A stretch of 64,000 nucleotides of DNA from Duganella sp. BuS-21 (GCA_041874725.1 CP097466.1:4836001-4900000); one strand, 5' to 3'; shown: positions 17,561 to 28,348, numbered from the stretch's first letter. Notes: generated from the letters alone by a model not told the origin. Numbers and translations are program-made.

Positions 17561-18478
17561 ATGACGGCCTTCCCGATTTTTGTGGCGGCGGGTGAAGCGC
17601 TCACCGACATGGTGGTGCAGGACGGCGCGCGCGAGCAGTGGCTGAGCAAAGTCGGCGGCTCGACCTGGAATGTGGCGCGCACCATGGCCCGGCTGGAAGT
17701 GCCGACCGCGTTCGCGGGCGCCATCAGCACCGACGTCTTCGGCGACGCACTGTGGCATGCCAGCGACAGCGCTCGGCTGGATCTGCGCTTCCTGCAGCGC
17801 ACCAGCCACGCGCCGCTGCTGGCGATTGTGCACCGCACCGATCCACCCGCCTATTTCTTCATCGGCGACGACAGCGCCGACCTGCATTTCGATGCGACCC
17901 TGCTGCCGGAAGGCTGGCGCGCGCATTGCAAGTGGGCGCACTTCGGCGGCATCAGCCTGGCGCGCGAACCGCTGGCGGGCAAGCTGGTGGCGCTGGCCGA
18001 GCAGCTCAAGCGCGACGGCGTGCGCATCAGCTACGATCCAAACTATCGCCTGCTGATGGACCAGCGCTACGACGCCACGCTGCGCCGCATGACCGAACTG
18101 GCCGACGTGGTGAAGGTGTCCGAAGAAGACCTGGAAGGCCTGTTCCGCACCAAGGATATCGACAGCGCGTTCGCCACACTGCGCAGCTGGAATCCGGCCG
18201 CCACCTATTTGTATACCAAGGGCGGCGACGGCGCCTCGCTGCACATCGGCGACGACATGTGGTCGCTGCCGGCGCCGAAGATCACGGTGGTCGACACCGT
18301 GGGTGCCGGCGACGCCAGCATCGCCGCGCTGGCCTGGAGCATGCTGCACCGCAGCGACGCCACGCCTTTGCAGCACCTGCAGTTCGCCGTGGCAGCAGGT
18401 GCGGCGGCCTGTATGGCGCAAGGGGCGTCTCCGCCGTCGCTGGCCCAGATCGAACAACTGGTTACCACCTTGGTATAG
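17561..18478 (+). CDS. PfkB-family carbohydrate kinase, probable fructokinase
   Basis: A 305-residue ribokinase-fold kinase. It has the N-terminal GEALTDM, the di-glycine KVGGSTWNVAR for sugar binding, and the ATP/anion-hole signature DTVGAGDAS with catalytic Asp251. The family covers fructose, ribose and adenosine kinases. Tight coupling to the isomerase gene suggests phosphorylation of fructose to fructose-6-phosphate, completing mannose entry to glycolysis. This is inference from context; the sequence alone cannot separate fructokinase from other PfkB sugar kinases. Confidence 0.85.
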   Translation: MTAFPIFVAAGEALTDMVVQDGAREQWLSKVGGSTWNVARTMARLEVPTAFAGAISTDVFGDALWHASDSARLDLRFLQRTSHAPLLAIVHRTDPPAYFFIGDDSADLHFDATLLPEGWRAHCKWAHFGGISLAREPLAGKLVALAEQLKRDGVRISYDPNYRLLMDQRYDATLRRMTELADVVKVSEEDLEGLFRTKDIDSAFATLRSWNPAATYLYTKGGDGASLHIGDDMWSLPAPKITVVDTVGAGDASIAALAWSMLHRSDATPLQHLQFAVAAGAAACMAQGASPPSLAQIEQLVTTLV

Positions 18479-18653
18479 ATGGGCAGCCTGCTCTAACTCA
18501 GCCACTTCAAATCGGCGTAAAAATTTTCGTGCGGACCCAAGTTCAAGAGCAAAACGGAGATTGGCTGGGATTTGTTCGGCTGCAGCTGATACGCGAGCAA
18601 GACCGCTTGTTTGTTAAGCTTGAACTTGTACACAAAGACCCCGGCCAGATCGC

Positions 18654-18787
18654 TAATGCCGTTAAGTTAAACTGAAAAGAGGCTTCGTCATTCCCGCGAA
18701 TGCGGGAATCCATGAGGCGCATGCCCGGCTAACTCAGCATGGATCCCGGCTTTCGCCGGGACGACATCGCTTAACTTAACGGCATTA
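18654..18787. mobile_element. 134-bp MITE-like element with 17-bp perfect terminal inverted repeats
   Basis: The ends are TAATGCCGTTAAGTTAA (18654-18670) and its exact reverse complement (18771-18787). The element is flanked by a perfect 12-bp direct repeat CGGCCAGATCGC (18642-18653 and 18788-18799), as expected for target-site duplication. It has no coding capacity. A paired REP-like hairpin occupies its middle. Twelve-base duplications are typical of IS4-type transposases, so mobilisation in trans by such an enzyme is plausible but unproven. Confidence 0.85.
18687..18765. repeat. REP-like hairpin pair, copy 1 (inside the MITE)
   Basis: First hairpin ATTCCCGCGAATGCGGGAAT, linker containing CTAACTCAGCATGGAT, second hairpin TCCCGGCTTTCGCCGGGA, bounded by GTC and GAC. 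The same architecture and linker occur at 56825 and 59762. Confidence 0.8.
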
Positions 18788-19103
18788 CGGCCAGATCGCC
18801 CTTCTTTTCCTCCCCGATTGTCGGGTCGCTGGCAACCGCCTTAACCGCCTTGTCCAGGGTATCTTTAATGAACTGGACCGGCAGGCCAGGGTTATCTTCG
18901 ACAGCTGTTCCCAACCGCGCCCAGTATTCAATCTGCTTCGGTACAAACCGGTGTTCGGCAACTGCATGCGGCTTGGCCATCTCAATCAATTCGTCCGATA
19001 ATTTCAACGCAACAGCCATACTATTCTCCTCAAGCGAGTAGTTCCAGTGCTGTTCTTTGCAACCTTTTACAACCAACTCCCGAATGAACAATCTGCACAT
19101 CTG

Positions 19104-19126
19104 TAAATTAAATTAAATTAAATTAA
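19104..19126. repeat. short AT-rich tandem repeat upstream of fdoG
   Basis: Four and a half copies of TAAAT in the 235-bp gap between the decayed toxin-antitoxin locus and fdoG. The gap (19020-19254) is otherwise unremarkable. TACACT near 19216 could be a -10 element for fdoG, but no good -35 accompanies it, so I do not call a promoter. Confidence 0.5.
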
Positions 19127-19254
19127 TATTATCAAATACCCCATGCGAAGCGGCGCATGCAAGCAAGCAGCAACAATTAATACAAAAGTACACTCACGAT
19201 TCCCTGGTGCGCGGTGCTACACTCGGTCAGTCATTCGACGAAAGAGAGGTCACC

Positions 19255-22200
19255 ATGAACCAGATGTCACGGCGCCAGTTCCTTCGGGTTACCGGCGCGA
19301 CCATCGCGGGTTCGAGCATCGCGCTGCTGGGCTTTGCCCCGGCCACGGCCCTGGCCGAGGTCCGGCAATACAAGCTGGCGCGCAGCACCGAAACCCGCAA
19401 CACCTGCCCATACTGCTCCGTCGGTTGCGGCATCCTGATGTACGGCCTGGGTGACGGCGCCAAGAACGCCGCAGCCAGCATCATCCACATCGAAGGCGAC
19501 GCCGACCACCCGGTCAACCGCGGCACCCTGTGCCCGAAAGGCGCCAGCCTGATCGACTTCATTCATTCGCCGAGCCGCCTGATGGCGCCGGAATACCGCG
19601 CCCCCGGCGCCACCGACTGGAGCCCGATCTCGTGGGATGACGCGCTCACGCGCATCGCCAAGTTGATGAAGGAGGATCGTGACGCCAACTTCATCGAAAA
19701 AACCGCCGACGGCAAAACCGTCAACCGTTGGACCACCACCGGCATGCTGTGCGCGTCGGCGTCCACCAACGAAGTCGGCTACCTGACCCATAAAACCATG
19801 CGTGCCACCGGCATGCTCCCATTCGACAATCAAGCACGCGTATGACACGGTCCAACGGTGGCAGGTCTTGCCTCGACATTTGGACGTGGTGCGATGACGA
19901 ATCACTGGGTAGACATCAAGAATGCGGATGTCATCCTGGTCATGGGCGGCAACGCGGCGGAAGCACACCCTTGCGGGTTTAAATGGGTCACTGAAGCGAA
20001 AGCGCATCGCGGCGCCAAGCTGATTGTGGTCGATCCGCGCTTTACCCGAACCGCTTCGGTGGCGGACTACTACGTCCCTACCCGTACCGGTGCGGACATC
20101 GTTTTCCTGGGCGGGATCATCAACTACCTGCTCACCAACGACAAGATCCAGCACGAGTACGTCCGCAATTACACCGACATGCCGTTCATTGTGCGCGAAG
20201 ACTTCGCCTTCAACGACGGCCTGTTCTCGGGCTGGGACGAGAAGGTCGGCAAGTACACCGACAAGAGCAGCTGGAACTATGAGATGGGCGACGACGGCTA
20301 TGCCAAGATCGACCCGACGCTCGAACACCCACGCTGCGTGTACCAGCTGATGAAGCAGCACTACGCGCGCTACACGCCGGCCATGGTGGAAAAAGTCTGC
20401 GGCGTGCCGCCGGAGAAATTCCATCACGTGGCGGAGATGCTGGCCTCGACCGCGGTGCCGGGCCGCGCCGCGACCATCCTGTATGCACTGGGCTGGACCC
20501 AGCACTCGACCGGCGCGGAAACGCTGCGCACCGGCGCCATGGTGCAGCTGCTGCTCGGGAATATCGGCATCGCCGGCGGCGGCATGAATGCGCTGCGCGG
20601 GCACTCCAACATCCAGGGCCTGACCGACCTCGGGCTGCTGACCAATATGCTGCCTGGTTATTTGTCGCTGCCCGGCGAGGCGGAACAGGATTGGGAAGCC
20701 TACGTGGCCAAGCGCGCGCTCAAGCCGCTGCGTCCGAATCAGCTCAGCTACTACAGCAACTCGAAGAAATTCCTGGTCTCCTTCATGAAGGCCTGGTGGG
20801 GCGACGCCGCCACCGAGGAGAACAACTACGCCTTCGACTACCTGCCCAAGCTCGATAAGCCTTACGACATGATGCAGGCCTTCGAGCTGATGAACCAGGG
20901 GAAGATGACCGGCTATATCTGCCAAGGCTTCAACATCCTGGCCTCGGCGCCGGACAAGCAGAAGATCACCGATTCGCTATCCAAGCTCAAATGGCTGGTG
21001 GTGATGGATCCGCTGGCGGTGGAGACCGCCGAGTTCTGGCGGCCGTTCGGCGAGTTCCACCAGGTCGATCCGACCAAGATCCAGACCGAGGTGTTCCGCC
21101 TGCCGACCACCTGCTTTGCCGAGGAACGCGGCTCGCTGGTGAGCTCCTCGCGCGTGCTGCAGTGGCACTGGCAAGGCGCCGAAGGTCCGGGCCAGGTGAA
21201 GAGCGACCTGGAAATCATGTCCGGCATCTTCCAGCGCATGAAGAAGGCCTATCAGAAGGACGGCGGCAAGTTCCCCGATCCGATCCTGAACCTGACCTGG
21301 AGCTACGCCAACCCGATGAGCCCAACGCCGGAAGAACTGGCGATGGAGTACAACGGCAAGGCGCTCAAGGAGCTGACCGATCCGAAGGATCCGACCAAAA
21401 TCGTCCTGAAGAAAAACGAGCAACTGGCCGGCTTTGCGCAATTGCGCGACGACGGCAGCACGGCTTGCGGTTGCTGGATCTTCGCCGGCTCGTGGACGGC
21501 AGCGGGCAACCAGATGGGGCGGCGCGACAACAGCGATCCGACCGGCATCGGCCAGACGCTGAACTGGGCCTGGGCCTGGCCGGCCAACCGCCGCGTGCTG
21601 TACAACCGCGCCTCGTGCGACCCGAAAGGCAAGCCGTGGGATCCGACCCGCAAGCTGATCGCGTGGAACGGCACCGCATGGGGCGGCGCCGACGTGCCGG
21701 ACTTCAAGGCGGACGAGCCGCCGGAAAACGGCATGGGACCATTCATCATGCTGTCCGAAGGCGTGGCCCGCTTCTTCTCGCGCGACGCCATGGCCGAGGG
21801 GCCCTTCCCCGAGCACTACGAGCCGTTCGAGTCGCCGGTGGGACACAACCCCATGCACCCGAACAATCCGCGTGCATACAACAATCCTGCGGCACGCATA
21901 TTCCCCAACGACCGCAAGAAGCTGGGCACCAAGGAAGAGTACCCGCACGTGGCGACCAGCTACCGCCTCACGGAGCACTTCCACTACTGGACCAAGCACG
22001 CGCGCCTGAACGCCATCATCCAGCCGGAGCAATTCATCGAGATCGGCGAAGAGCTGGGCAAGGAAATCGGCGTGGTCCACGGCGACCGTGTGAAGGTCTC
22101 CTCCAAGCGCGGACACATCGTGGCGAAAGCCGTGGTGACCAAGCGGATCAAGGCCTTGATCATCGATGGCAAGAAGACCCACCAGGTCGGACTGCCGATC

Positions 22201-22326
22201 AACTTCGGGTTCAAGGGGCTCACCAAACCGGGCTACTTGATCAACACGCTGACGCCTACCGTAGGCGACGGCAATTCACAGACACCGGAATTCAAGTCGT
22301 TCCTGGTGAAAGTGGAAAAAGCCTGA
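19255..22326 (+). CDS. fdoG: formate dehydrogenase (N/O type) major subunit, selenoprotein with in-frame UGA
   Basis: Catalytic subunit of a membrane-bound, periplasm-facing formate dehydrogenase: formate to CO2, electrons to the FeS subunit. The 1023-residue product carries a Tat signal ([11 protein letters not shown]), a [4Fe-4S] site (Cys51, Cys54, Cys58, Cys93) and molybdopterin-binding domains. At 19843-19845 an in-frame TGA falls in QARV-U-HGPTVA, exactly the active-site selenocysteine context of E. coli FdnG/FdoG, giving Sec197. The reading frame continues unchanged to 22326. selA, selB and tRNA-Sec lie downstream. The ATG at 19255 has GAGAGGT upstream and starts the Tat signal. FdoG and FdnG cannot be separated by sequence alone. 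Confidence 0.96.
19843..19886 (+). promoter_or_regulatory. UGA codon and bacterial SECIS hairpin
   Basis: Immediately 3' of the UGA a hairpin has the apical stem GGCA/TGCC (19860-19863, 19869-19872) and the loop GGTCT (19864-19868). GGUCU is the SelB-binding loop of the E. coli formate dehydrogenase SECIS as I know it. The lower stem is less certain by eye. Confidence 0.8.
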
Positions 22327-22345
22327 GCGGCCGGGGAGAACAGAT

Positions 22346-23260
22346 ATGTCACTACAATCACTTGATATCAAGCGCATGTCGGCGACGACGGTGCAGACAC
22401 CGATGGCGCGCACGCCGGTGACCGGCACCGTCGCCAAGCTGATCGACGTGTCGAAGTGCATCGGCTGCAAGGCCTGCCAGACCGCCTGCATGGAGTGGAA
22501 CGACCTGCGCGACGAGGTGGGTGAAACCACCGGCGTGTACGACAACCCGACCGACCTGACGCCGCAGTCCTGGACCGTGATGCGTTTCTCGGAATACGAG
22601 AACACCAAAGGCGACCTCGAGTGGCTGATCCGCAAGGACGGCTGCATGCACTGCGAGGATCCGGGCTGCCTGAAAGCCTGCCCGGCGCCGGGCGCCATCG
22701 TCCAGTACACCAACGGCATCGTGGATTTCCATCAGGAGAACTGCATCGGCTGCGGCTACTGCGTGGCTGGATGTCCGTTCGATGTGCCGCGTATTTCCAA
22801 GCAGGACAGCCGCGCCTACAAGTGCACCTTGTGCTCGGACCGCGTGGCCGTCGGCCAGGAACCTGCGTGCGTAAAGACCTGCCCCACCGGCGCCATCGTA
22901 TTCGGCACCAAGGAGGACATGAAGCACCACGCGGAGGAACGCATCACCGACCTGAAGTCGCGCGGTTTCGCCAACGCCGGCTTGTACGATCCGGCCGGCG
23001 TGGGCGGCACGCACGTGATGTATGTGCTGCACCATGCGGACCAGCCGACGCTGTACCACGGCCTGAAAAAAGACCCGAGCATCGGCATCACGGTGGGACT
23101 GTGGAAAGGGCTGACCAAGCCGCTGGCACTGGCGGGCATCGCCATGACGGCGCTGGCGGGCTGGTTCCACTATTCGCGCGTGGGTCCGAACGAGGTGTCC
23201 AGGGACGAGGAAGCGGAAGCGCTGCAGGAGGCTAAACGCATCAGGGAGGAAGCACCATGA
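22346..23260 (+). CDS. fdoH: formate dehydrogenase iron-sulfur (beta) subunit
   Basis: A 304-residue electron-transfer subunit that carries electrons from the catalytic subunit to the cytochrome b. Four cysteine clusters are visible: [37 protein letters not shown] and [20 protein letters not shown], matching four [4Fe-4S] centres. A single C-terminal membrane helix ([20 protein letters not shown]) anchors it, as in E. coli FdnH. It follows fdoG by 19 bp and overlaps fdoI by 4 bp. Confidence 0.95.
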   Translation: MSLQSLDIKRMSATTVQTPMARTPVTGTVAKLIDVSKCIGCKACQTACMEWNDLRDEVGETTGVYDNPTDLTPQSWTVMRFSEYENTKGDLEWLIRKDGCMHCEDPGCLKACPAPGAIVQYTNGIVDFHQENCIGCGYCVAGCPFDVPRISKQDSRAYKCTLCSDRVAVGQEPACVKTCPTGAIVFGTKEDMKHHAEERITDLKSRGFANAGLYDPAGVGGTHVMYVLHHADQPTLYHGLKKDPSIGITVGLWKGLTKPLALAGIAMTALAGWFHYSRVGPNEVSRDEEAEALQEAKRIREEAP

Positions 23261-23916
23261 GCTCACCCAACCGAGATCGTGACAAGGACGGCAATCCGCT
23301 GATCCAGCGTTACACGCCCAATGAGCGCAGCAACCACTGGATCACCGCCATCTGCTTCGTGCTGCTGGCGGTGTCCGGCCTGGCCATGTTCCACCCGGCG
23401 ACGTCGTGGATGGCGGTATTCCTCGGCGGCGGCCAGTGGACGCGCATCCTCCACCCGTTTATCGGGCTGGTGATGTTCGTCTCGTTCGCGCTGCTGGTGG
23501 TGCGCTTCTGGCGCCACAACCGCATGGACGCGGGCGACAAGCAGTGGCTGCGGCAAATGGACGATGTGCTCAACAACCGCGAAGAAAAGCTGCCCAAGGT
23601 AGGCAAGTACAACGCCGGCCAGAAGCTGCTGTTCTTCGTGCTGGTGGCGAGCATGTTAGGCCTGCTGCTGTCGGGTATCGTGATCTGGCGCGCTTACTTC
23701 GCGTTTTACTTCCCGATCGAGATCGTGCGGCTGGCGGCGCTGCTGCATGCGTTCTGCGCGTTTGTGATGATTTGCTCCATCATCGTGCATATTTATGCGG
23801 CGTTCTGGGTCAAGGGTTCGATCGGGGCGATGGTGCGCGGCACGGTCACTTATGGATGGGCGCGCAAACACCATGCGCGCTGGTTTGAGGACGTGGTTCG
23901 CAAGAGCCGCGACTAG
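23257..23916 (+). CDS. fdoI: formate dehydrogenase cytochrome b556 (gamma) subunit
   Basis: A 219-residue integral membrane diheme cytochrome b passing electrons to the quinone pool. Four membrane segments are visible: [55 protein letters not shown] and [17 protein letters not shown]. Candidate heme-ligand histidines are those in [24 protein letters not shown] and SIIVHIYAA. It starts within the last codons of fdoH (ATGA overlap). Confidence 0.93.
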   Translation: MSSPNRDRDKDGNPLIQRYTPNERSNHWITAICFVLLAVSGLAMFHPATSWMAVFLGGGQWTRILHPFIGLVMFVSFALLVVRFWRHNRMDAGDKQWLRQMDDVLNNREEKLPKVGKYNAGQKLLFFVLVASMLGLLLSGIVIWRAYFAFYFPIEIVRLAALLHAFCAFVMICSIIVHIYAAFWVKGSIGAMVRGTVTYGWARKHHARWFEDVVRKSRD

Positions 23917-23998
23917 GACGGCGGCGGCTGGCGGTTTGGGTTTAGAATAGTTCCCAGGCCGGCAGCCATCCGCCTCCGGCAATACGGGAGATTCTTTT

Positions 23999-24991
23999 TT
24001 GGTACAACGCTTGCTAGAACCGGGCGAGATCGAATCGCTCGATCACACCGCCCTGCCACGCCTGCTGCTCCCCGAAGCACGCAGTCTGTTCACCGCGCGC
24101 GCCACGCGCTTGCGCCAGTTGGCGGACAACCAGGTCAAGGGCATACCGGTCGGCGACACGCTGGCCGGTTTTCTGAAGATGATGGCGGCACTGGTGGACG
24201 CCCAGGCGGCGGTGATCCGCAGCCTGCCGGCCGACACCTTCGCCCTGCCCGAAGCGGCCGCCATCCAGATGGCCATCGACCACCACATGCCGCCGTTGCC
24301 GGTCAGCGGCCAGCGCCCGGCCACCTGGCGGCGCGTATTCGACGCCATCCTCGATGAACTGCGCCCGCTGGCGCAAAGCCAGCCGCAAGTCGCGCTGGTG
24401 CTGGCCGAACTGCGCACGCTGGACAGCGTGCAGCTGGAAGGCTGCGCCGACGCCGTGCTGGCCGAGCTGACCGAAGGCGTGCATCCGCTGCATGCGCCGT
24501 TCGTGGCGGCGGCGCTGCAAGTGATGTGGACCATGCGCGCAGCGCAGCTGGACGGCCGCAAGGTGCAGCCGCTGGTGACCAACACCCTGTGCCCGGTGTG
24601 CGGCGCCCATCCGGTGGCCAGCGTGATCCGCATCGGCGGACAGTCGCAGGGCTATCGCTACCTGCATTGCAGCTGCTGCTCCAGCGAGTGGCATATGGTG
24701 CGGGTGAAGTGCTCGTGCTGTGAAGGCACGGCGACCGTGGCCTACCAGAGCATCGAGCCGGAAGAAGGCGCGGCCGCGCCAGCCAACAAGGCCAACGATC
24801 CAAGCAAGGTGGCGCGCGCGGAAACCTGCGACGACTGCCACACCTACCGCAAGATCTTCAACCAGGAGCATGATCTCTACGTCGACCCGCTGGCCGACGA
24901 CCTGGCCAGCCTGGCGCTGGACCTGCTGGTCGGCGAAGCCGGCTACGCCCGCGCCAGCGGCAATCCACTGTTGTGGTTCAACGCGGAATGA
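23999..24991 (+). CDS. fdhE: formate dehydrogenase accessory protein FdhE
   Basis: A 330-residue cytoplasmic maturation factor needed for active formate dehydrogenase N/O. The C-terminal half carries four CxxC pairs (CPVCG, CSCCSSEW, CSCCEG, CDDCHTYRK), expected to bind metal and to contact the catalytic subunit before Tat export. The start is a TTG at 23999 with GGGAG eight bases upstream; no ATG fits. It lies 82 bp after fdoI and overlaps selA by 4 bp, tying formate dehydrogenase maturation to selenocysteine synthesis. Confidence 0.93.
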   Translation: MVQRLLEPGEIESLDHTALPRLLLPEARSLFTARATRLRQLADNQVKGIPVGDTLAGFLKMMAALVDAQAAVIRSLPADTFALPEAAAIQMAIDHHMPPLPVSGQRPATWRRVFDAILDELRPLAQSQPQVALVLAELRTLDSVQLEGCADAVLAELTEGVHPLHAPFVAAALQVMWTMRAAQLDGRKVQPLVTNTLCPVCGAHPVASVIRIGGQSQGYRYLHCSCCSSEWHMVRVKCSCCEGTATVAYQSIEPEEGAAAPANKANDPSKVARAETCDDCHTYRKIFNQEHDLYVDPLADDLASLALDLLVGEAGYARASGNPLLWFNAE

Positions 24992-26433
24992 GCGTGCCGG
25001 CTGCCACCGAAGGCGCGATCCGCCTGCCCGCCGTGCACCTGATCCTGTCGGACGCCGGTTGCGAGGCGTTGATTGCGGAGTATGGCCGCGTGCAGACGCT
25101 GGAAGCGGCGCGCGCGCTGCTGGCCGAACTGCGCGCCATGCTGCTGGCCGCCCGCGAAGGCGGCGCTGCAGCAACGATGGCGGGCCCACAGGACACGAGC
25201 ATCCCCTCCCTGCTCGCCATGCTCGCAGCCCGCCTGCGCGAACAAAACACCTCGCCGCTGCGTCCCGTCTTCAATCTCACAGGCACCGTCCTGCACACCA
25301 ACCTTGGCCGCGCCCTGCTGCCCGACAGCGCCGTGCAAGCCGTGGTGGAAGCACTCCGTTGGCCCATGAACCTCGAATGGGACATCGACACCGGCAAGCG
25401 CGGAGACCGCGACAGCCTGATCGAAGACCTGCTGCTGGAGCTGACCGGCGCCGAAGCCGCCACCATCGTCAACAACAACGCCGCCGCCGTGCTGCTGATG
25501 CTGAACACCGTCGCCCTCGGCAAAGAAGTCATCGTCTCGCGCGGCGAACTGGTGGAAATCGGCGGCGCGTTCCGCATCCCGGACGTGATGACCCGCGCCG
25601 GCGCCGTGCTACGCGAAGTCGGCGCCACCAATCGCACGCACCTGAAGGACTACAACGAAGCAGCCGGCCCGCAAACCGCGCTGATGATGAAGGTCCACAC
25701 CAGCAATTACGCCATCACGGGCTTCACCAAAAGCGTGGAACTCGATGAACTGGCACCGCTGGCGAAGCAGCGCAACATCCCGCTGGCGGTGGACCTGGGC
25801 AGCGGCACGCTGGTGGACCTCGAACAATACGGTCTGCCGCACGAAACCACGGTGCGTGAAACCATCGAGGCCGGCGCCGACCTGGTGACCTTCAGCGGCG
25901 ACAAGCTGCTGGGCGGCCCGCAATGCGGCATCATCGTCGGCCGCAAGGACTTGATCGCGCAGATCAAAAAGAATCCGCTGAAGCGCGCCCTGCGCGTCGG
26001 CAAGCTGACACTGGCCGCACTGGAGCCGGTGCTCGCCCTCTACCGCGCGCCGGACCTGCTGCCCGAACGCCTGACCACCCTCAAGCTCCTTACCCGCCCC
26101 GCCGCCGCCATGCGCGCGCAAGCGCAGGTGCTGCGGCCGGTGCTGCAAGCCGCGCTAGGCGCAGGCTACACGGTGAGCGAGGAAGCGATGATGAGCCAGA
26201 TCGGCAGCGGCGCATTACCGGTCGATCAGCTGCACAGCCACGGGCTGGTGATCCGCCCTGCGGCCGAGGGCCGCATCAGCAATGCGCTGGGCGTGCTGGA
26301 ACAGCGCCTGCGCGCGCTGCCGCTGCCGGTGATCGGCCGCGTGGCGCAGGATGCGCTGTGGCTGGACCTGCGTTGTCTCCAGGAGCATCAGCAACAGCGC
26401 TTCACCGATCAACTGTCCCTGCTCTCCGCATGA
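24988..26433 (+). CDS. selA: L-seryl-tRNA(Sec) selenium transferase
   Basis: A PLP enzyme converting Ser-tRNA(Sec) to Sec-tRNA(Sec) with selenophosphate. The 481 residues show [16 protein letters not shown], the Asn/Ala-rich [12 protein letters not shown], and the PLP lysine Lys306 in [14 protein letters not shown]. Length and motifs match E. coli SelA (463 residues). The ATG at 24988 overlaps the fdhE stop (ATGA), and the stop overlaps the selB start in the same manner, so the three are translationally coupled. Confidence 0.96.
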   Translation: MSVPAATEGAIRLPAVHLILSDAGCEALIAEYGRVQTLEAARALLAELRAMLLAAREGGAAATMAGPQDTSIPSLLAMLAARLREQNTSPLRPVFNLTGTVLHTNLGRALLPDSAVQAVVEALRWPMNLEWDIDTGKRGDRDSLIEDLLLELTGAEAATIVNNNAAAVLLMLNTVALGKEVIVSRGELVEIGGAFRIPDVMTRAGAVLREVGATNRTHLKDYNEAAGPQTALMMKVHTSNYAITGFTKSVELDELAPLAKQRNIPLAVDLGSGTLVDLEQYGLPHETTVRETIEAGADLVTFSGDKLLGGPQCGIIVGRKDLIAQIKKNPLKRALRVGKLTLAALEPVLALYRAPDLLPERLTTLKLLTRPAAAMRAQAQVLRPVLQAALGAGYTVSEEAMMSQIGSGALPVDQLHSHGLVIRPAAEGRISNALGVLEQRLRALPLPVIGRVAQDALWLDLRCLQEHQQQRFTDQLSLLSA

Positions 26434-28343
26434 TCGTCGGCACCGCAGGCCATATCGACCACGGCAAGACCACGCTCACGCGTGCGCTGACGGGCGTCGA
26501 TACCGATCGCTTGAAGGAGGAAAAGGCACGCGGCATCTCGATCGAACTCGGTTACGCCTACACGCCGCTGCGCGAGGACGCGCCGGATGGAGAGATCCTC
26601 GGCGTGATCGACGTGCCGGGCCACGAGAAATTCATCCGCACCATGGCCGCCGGCGTCACCGGCATCGACACCGCACTGCTGGTGATCGCCGCCGACGACG
26701 GCATCATGCCGCAGACGCTGGAGCATCTGGCCATCCTGCGCTTGCTGGGCGTGAAGCGCGGCGCGGTGGCGCTGACCAAGATAGACCGCGCGGACTCCGC
26801 TCGCCTCGAACAGCTGGAAGCGGAGATCCACGCCCTGCTCGCGCCTACCGATTTCGCCGGCGCGCGTATTTTTCGCACCAAGGCCACGCAGGACAACGAC
26901 GTCGGCGTGCAGGCACTGCGCAACCATTTGGCGGAGATTGCCGCCACGCTGCCGGCCAACGATGAGCATCGCCTGTTCCGGCTTGGCGTGGATCGCGTGT
27001 TCACGCTGGCGGGACAAGGCACCATCGTCACCGGCACCGCGCTGGCGGGCAGCGTGCGCGTGGGCGACATATTGCAACTGGCGCCCGGCGGCCAGCAGGT
27101 GCGCGTGCGCAGCATCCACGCCCAGAACCGTGCGGCGGAGATGGGTCGCGCCGGTCAGCGCCTGGCGCTCAACCTGGCCGGCGCCGCCAAGGACGACATC
27201 GCGCGCGGCACCTGGGTGGTGGCGCCGGCACTGGCCGAATGCTCCGAGCGCGTGGACGTGGAAATAAGCCTGACGCCGGACTGCGCTCTCACGCTCAAGC
27301 CTTGGTCGCCAGTGCATGTGCACCTGGGCGCCGCGCACCACACCGCGCACGTGGTGCTGCTCGATGGCGACGTGCTTGCCCCCGGCCGTACGGGCCGCGT
27401 GCAGCTGGTGCTGGACTCGCCGGTGCACGCCGTGCCGGGCGACCGCTTCGTGATCCGCAACGCGCAGGCCACGGCGACCATCGGCGGCGGCGTGGTGCTC
27501 GATCCTTTCGGCCCCGCGCGCAAGCGTCGCAGCGCAGCGCGTATGGCCTGGCTGCGGGCGCTGCACGACTACGTCGCCAACGACGACATCGGCGCCCTGC
27601 TGGCGCGCAGTCCCCTCGGCCTGCGCAGCTCGGCGCTGGTGCGCCTGTCGCAACTGCCGGCGCAGCAAATCACAACGCCAGAGGGCACGCTGAAAGTCAG
27701 TCTGCATGGCGACGACACGCTGCTGATCGCGTCAACCGAAGCGCAGCTGCTGCAGACACGCATCCTGGCGGCGCTGGCCGAATTCCACGCACGCGCGCCG
27801 GACGACGCCGGCCCGGAGCTGTGGCGCCTGAAACGCATCGTCGCACCGGAGATGGAAGACCGCTTGTGGAGCCGCCTGATCGAAACACTGCTGGCCGGCG
27901 GCGAAGTCCAGCAACGCGGACGCAGCCTGCACCTGCCCGGGCACAGCGTGGAATTGAGCGCAGCCGAGCAAGCGCAGGCCGCGCCATTGCTGGCATCCCT
28001 GCTGGCGGGCTGCTTCGATCCGCCCTGGGTGCGTGACCTGGCGCGCGAGCACAACGTGCCGGAAGCCGAAGCACGGCGCTTGCTGCTGAAACTCTCAAAG
28101 ACCGGAGAGCTGAATCAGATCGTGAAGGATTTGTTCTACCACCCTGCGCCGCTGGACGAACTGGCGCGGCTGGTGGCATCGCTGCCCGAAGTGCAAGCCG
28201 CGTCGTTCCGCGACGCCACCGGGATCGGACGCAAGCGAGCCATACAGATATTGGAGTTCTTCGACCGCGTCGGCTATACTCGGCGGGTCGGCGGCGTGCA
28301 CCTGATCCGCCCGAACGCCGCTTGGTCATACAGCGGCAAATAG
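26430..28343 (+). CDS. selB: selenocysteine-specific elongation factor
   Basis: A 637-residue GTPase that delivers Sec-tRNA(Sec) to UGA codons followed by a SECIS hairpin. The N-terminal G domain has [11 protein letters not shown] (P-loop), DVPGHEKF (G3) and TKID (G4). EF-Tu-like beta domains follow, and the C-terminal third is made of winged-helix modules (ending [12 protein letters not shown] ... [10 protein letters not shown]) that bind the SECIS. The ATG at 26430 overlaps the selA stop. tRNA-Sec begins 5 bp after the stop. Confidence 0.95.
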   Translation: MIVGTAGHIDHGKTTLTRALTGVDTDRLKEEKARGISIELGYAYTPLREDAPDGEILGVIDVPGHEKFIRTMAAGVTGIDTALLVIAADDGIMPQTLEHLAILRLLGVKRGAVALTKIDRADSARLEQLEAEIHALLAPTDFAGARIFRTKATQDNDVGVQALRNHLAEIAATLPANDEHRLFRLGVDRVFTLAGQGTIVTGTALAGSVRVGDILQLAPGGQQVRVRSIHAQNRAAEMGRAGQRLALNLAGAAKDDIARGTWVVAPALAECSERVDVEISLTPDCALTLKPWSPVHVHLGAAHHTAHVVLLDGDVLAPGRTGRVQLVLDSPVHAVPGDRFVIRNAQATATIGGGVVLDPFGPARKRRSAARMAWLRALHDYVANDDIGALLARSPLGLRSSALVRLSQLPAQQITTPEGTLKVSLHGDDTLLIASTEAQLLQTRILAALAEFHARAPDDAGPELWRLKRIVAPEMEDRLWSRLIETLLAGGEVQQRGRSLHLPGHSVELSAAEQAQAAPLLASLLAGCFDPPWVRDLAREHNVPEAEARRLLLKLSKTGELNQIVKDLFYHPAPLDELARLVASLPEVQAASFRDATGIGRKRAIQILEFFDRVGYTRRVGGVHLIRPNAAWSYSGK

Positions 28344-28348
28344 TCCAA

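Larger units (their letters stand above)
18493..19019 (-). pseudogene. decayed ParD-like/RelE-like toxin-antitoxin locus, fused and interrupted
   Basis: From the ATG at 19019 (preceded by GAGGAG) the first 55 or so codons read as a ParD-like antitoxin (AVALKLSDELIEMAKPHAVA ... KQIEYWARLG ... FIKDTL). Without any stop they pass into sequence of a RelE/ParE toxin C-terminal half (LDKAVKAVASDPTIGEEKKG DLA). The antitoxin end and toxin beginning therefore appear deleted in frame. At 18788 an inserted 134-bp element ends the frame after VMPLS. Beyond it, from 18653 to the stop at 18493, the toxin frame resumes (DLAGVFVYKFKLNKQ ... GPHENFYADLK). Removing the element and one 12-bp repeat restores one continuous frame. 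Family assignment is from remembered motifs. Confidence 0.75.

Noticed and set aside
18771..19019. An intact stand-alone ParD-like antitoxin gene
   Set aside because: Its C-terminal third matches the toxin family rather than an antitoxin, and its last residues (VMPLS) are encoded by the inserted element.
19843..19845. Stop codon or frameshift splitting the formate dehydrogenase gene
   Set aside because: The frame is unchanged on both sides, the TGA falls at the known selenocysteine site, a GGUCU-loop hairpin follows, and selA, selB and tRNA-Sec are downstream.
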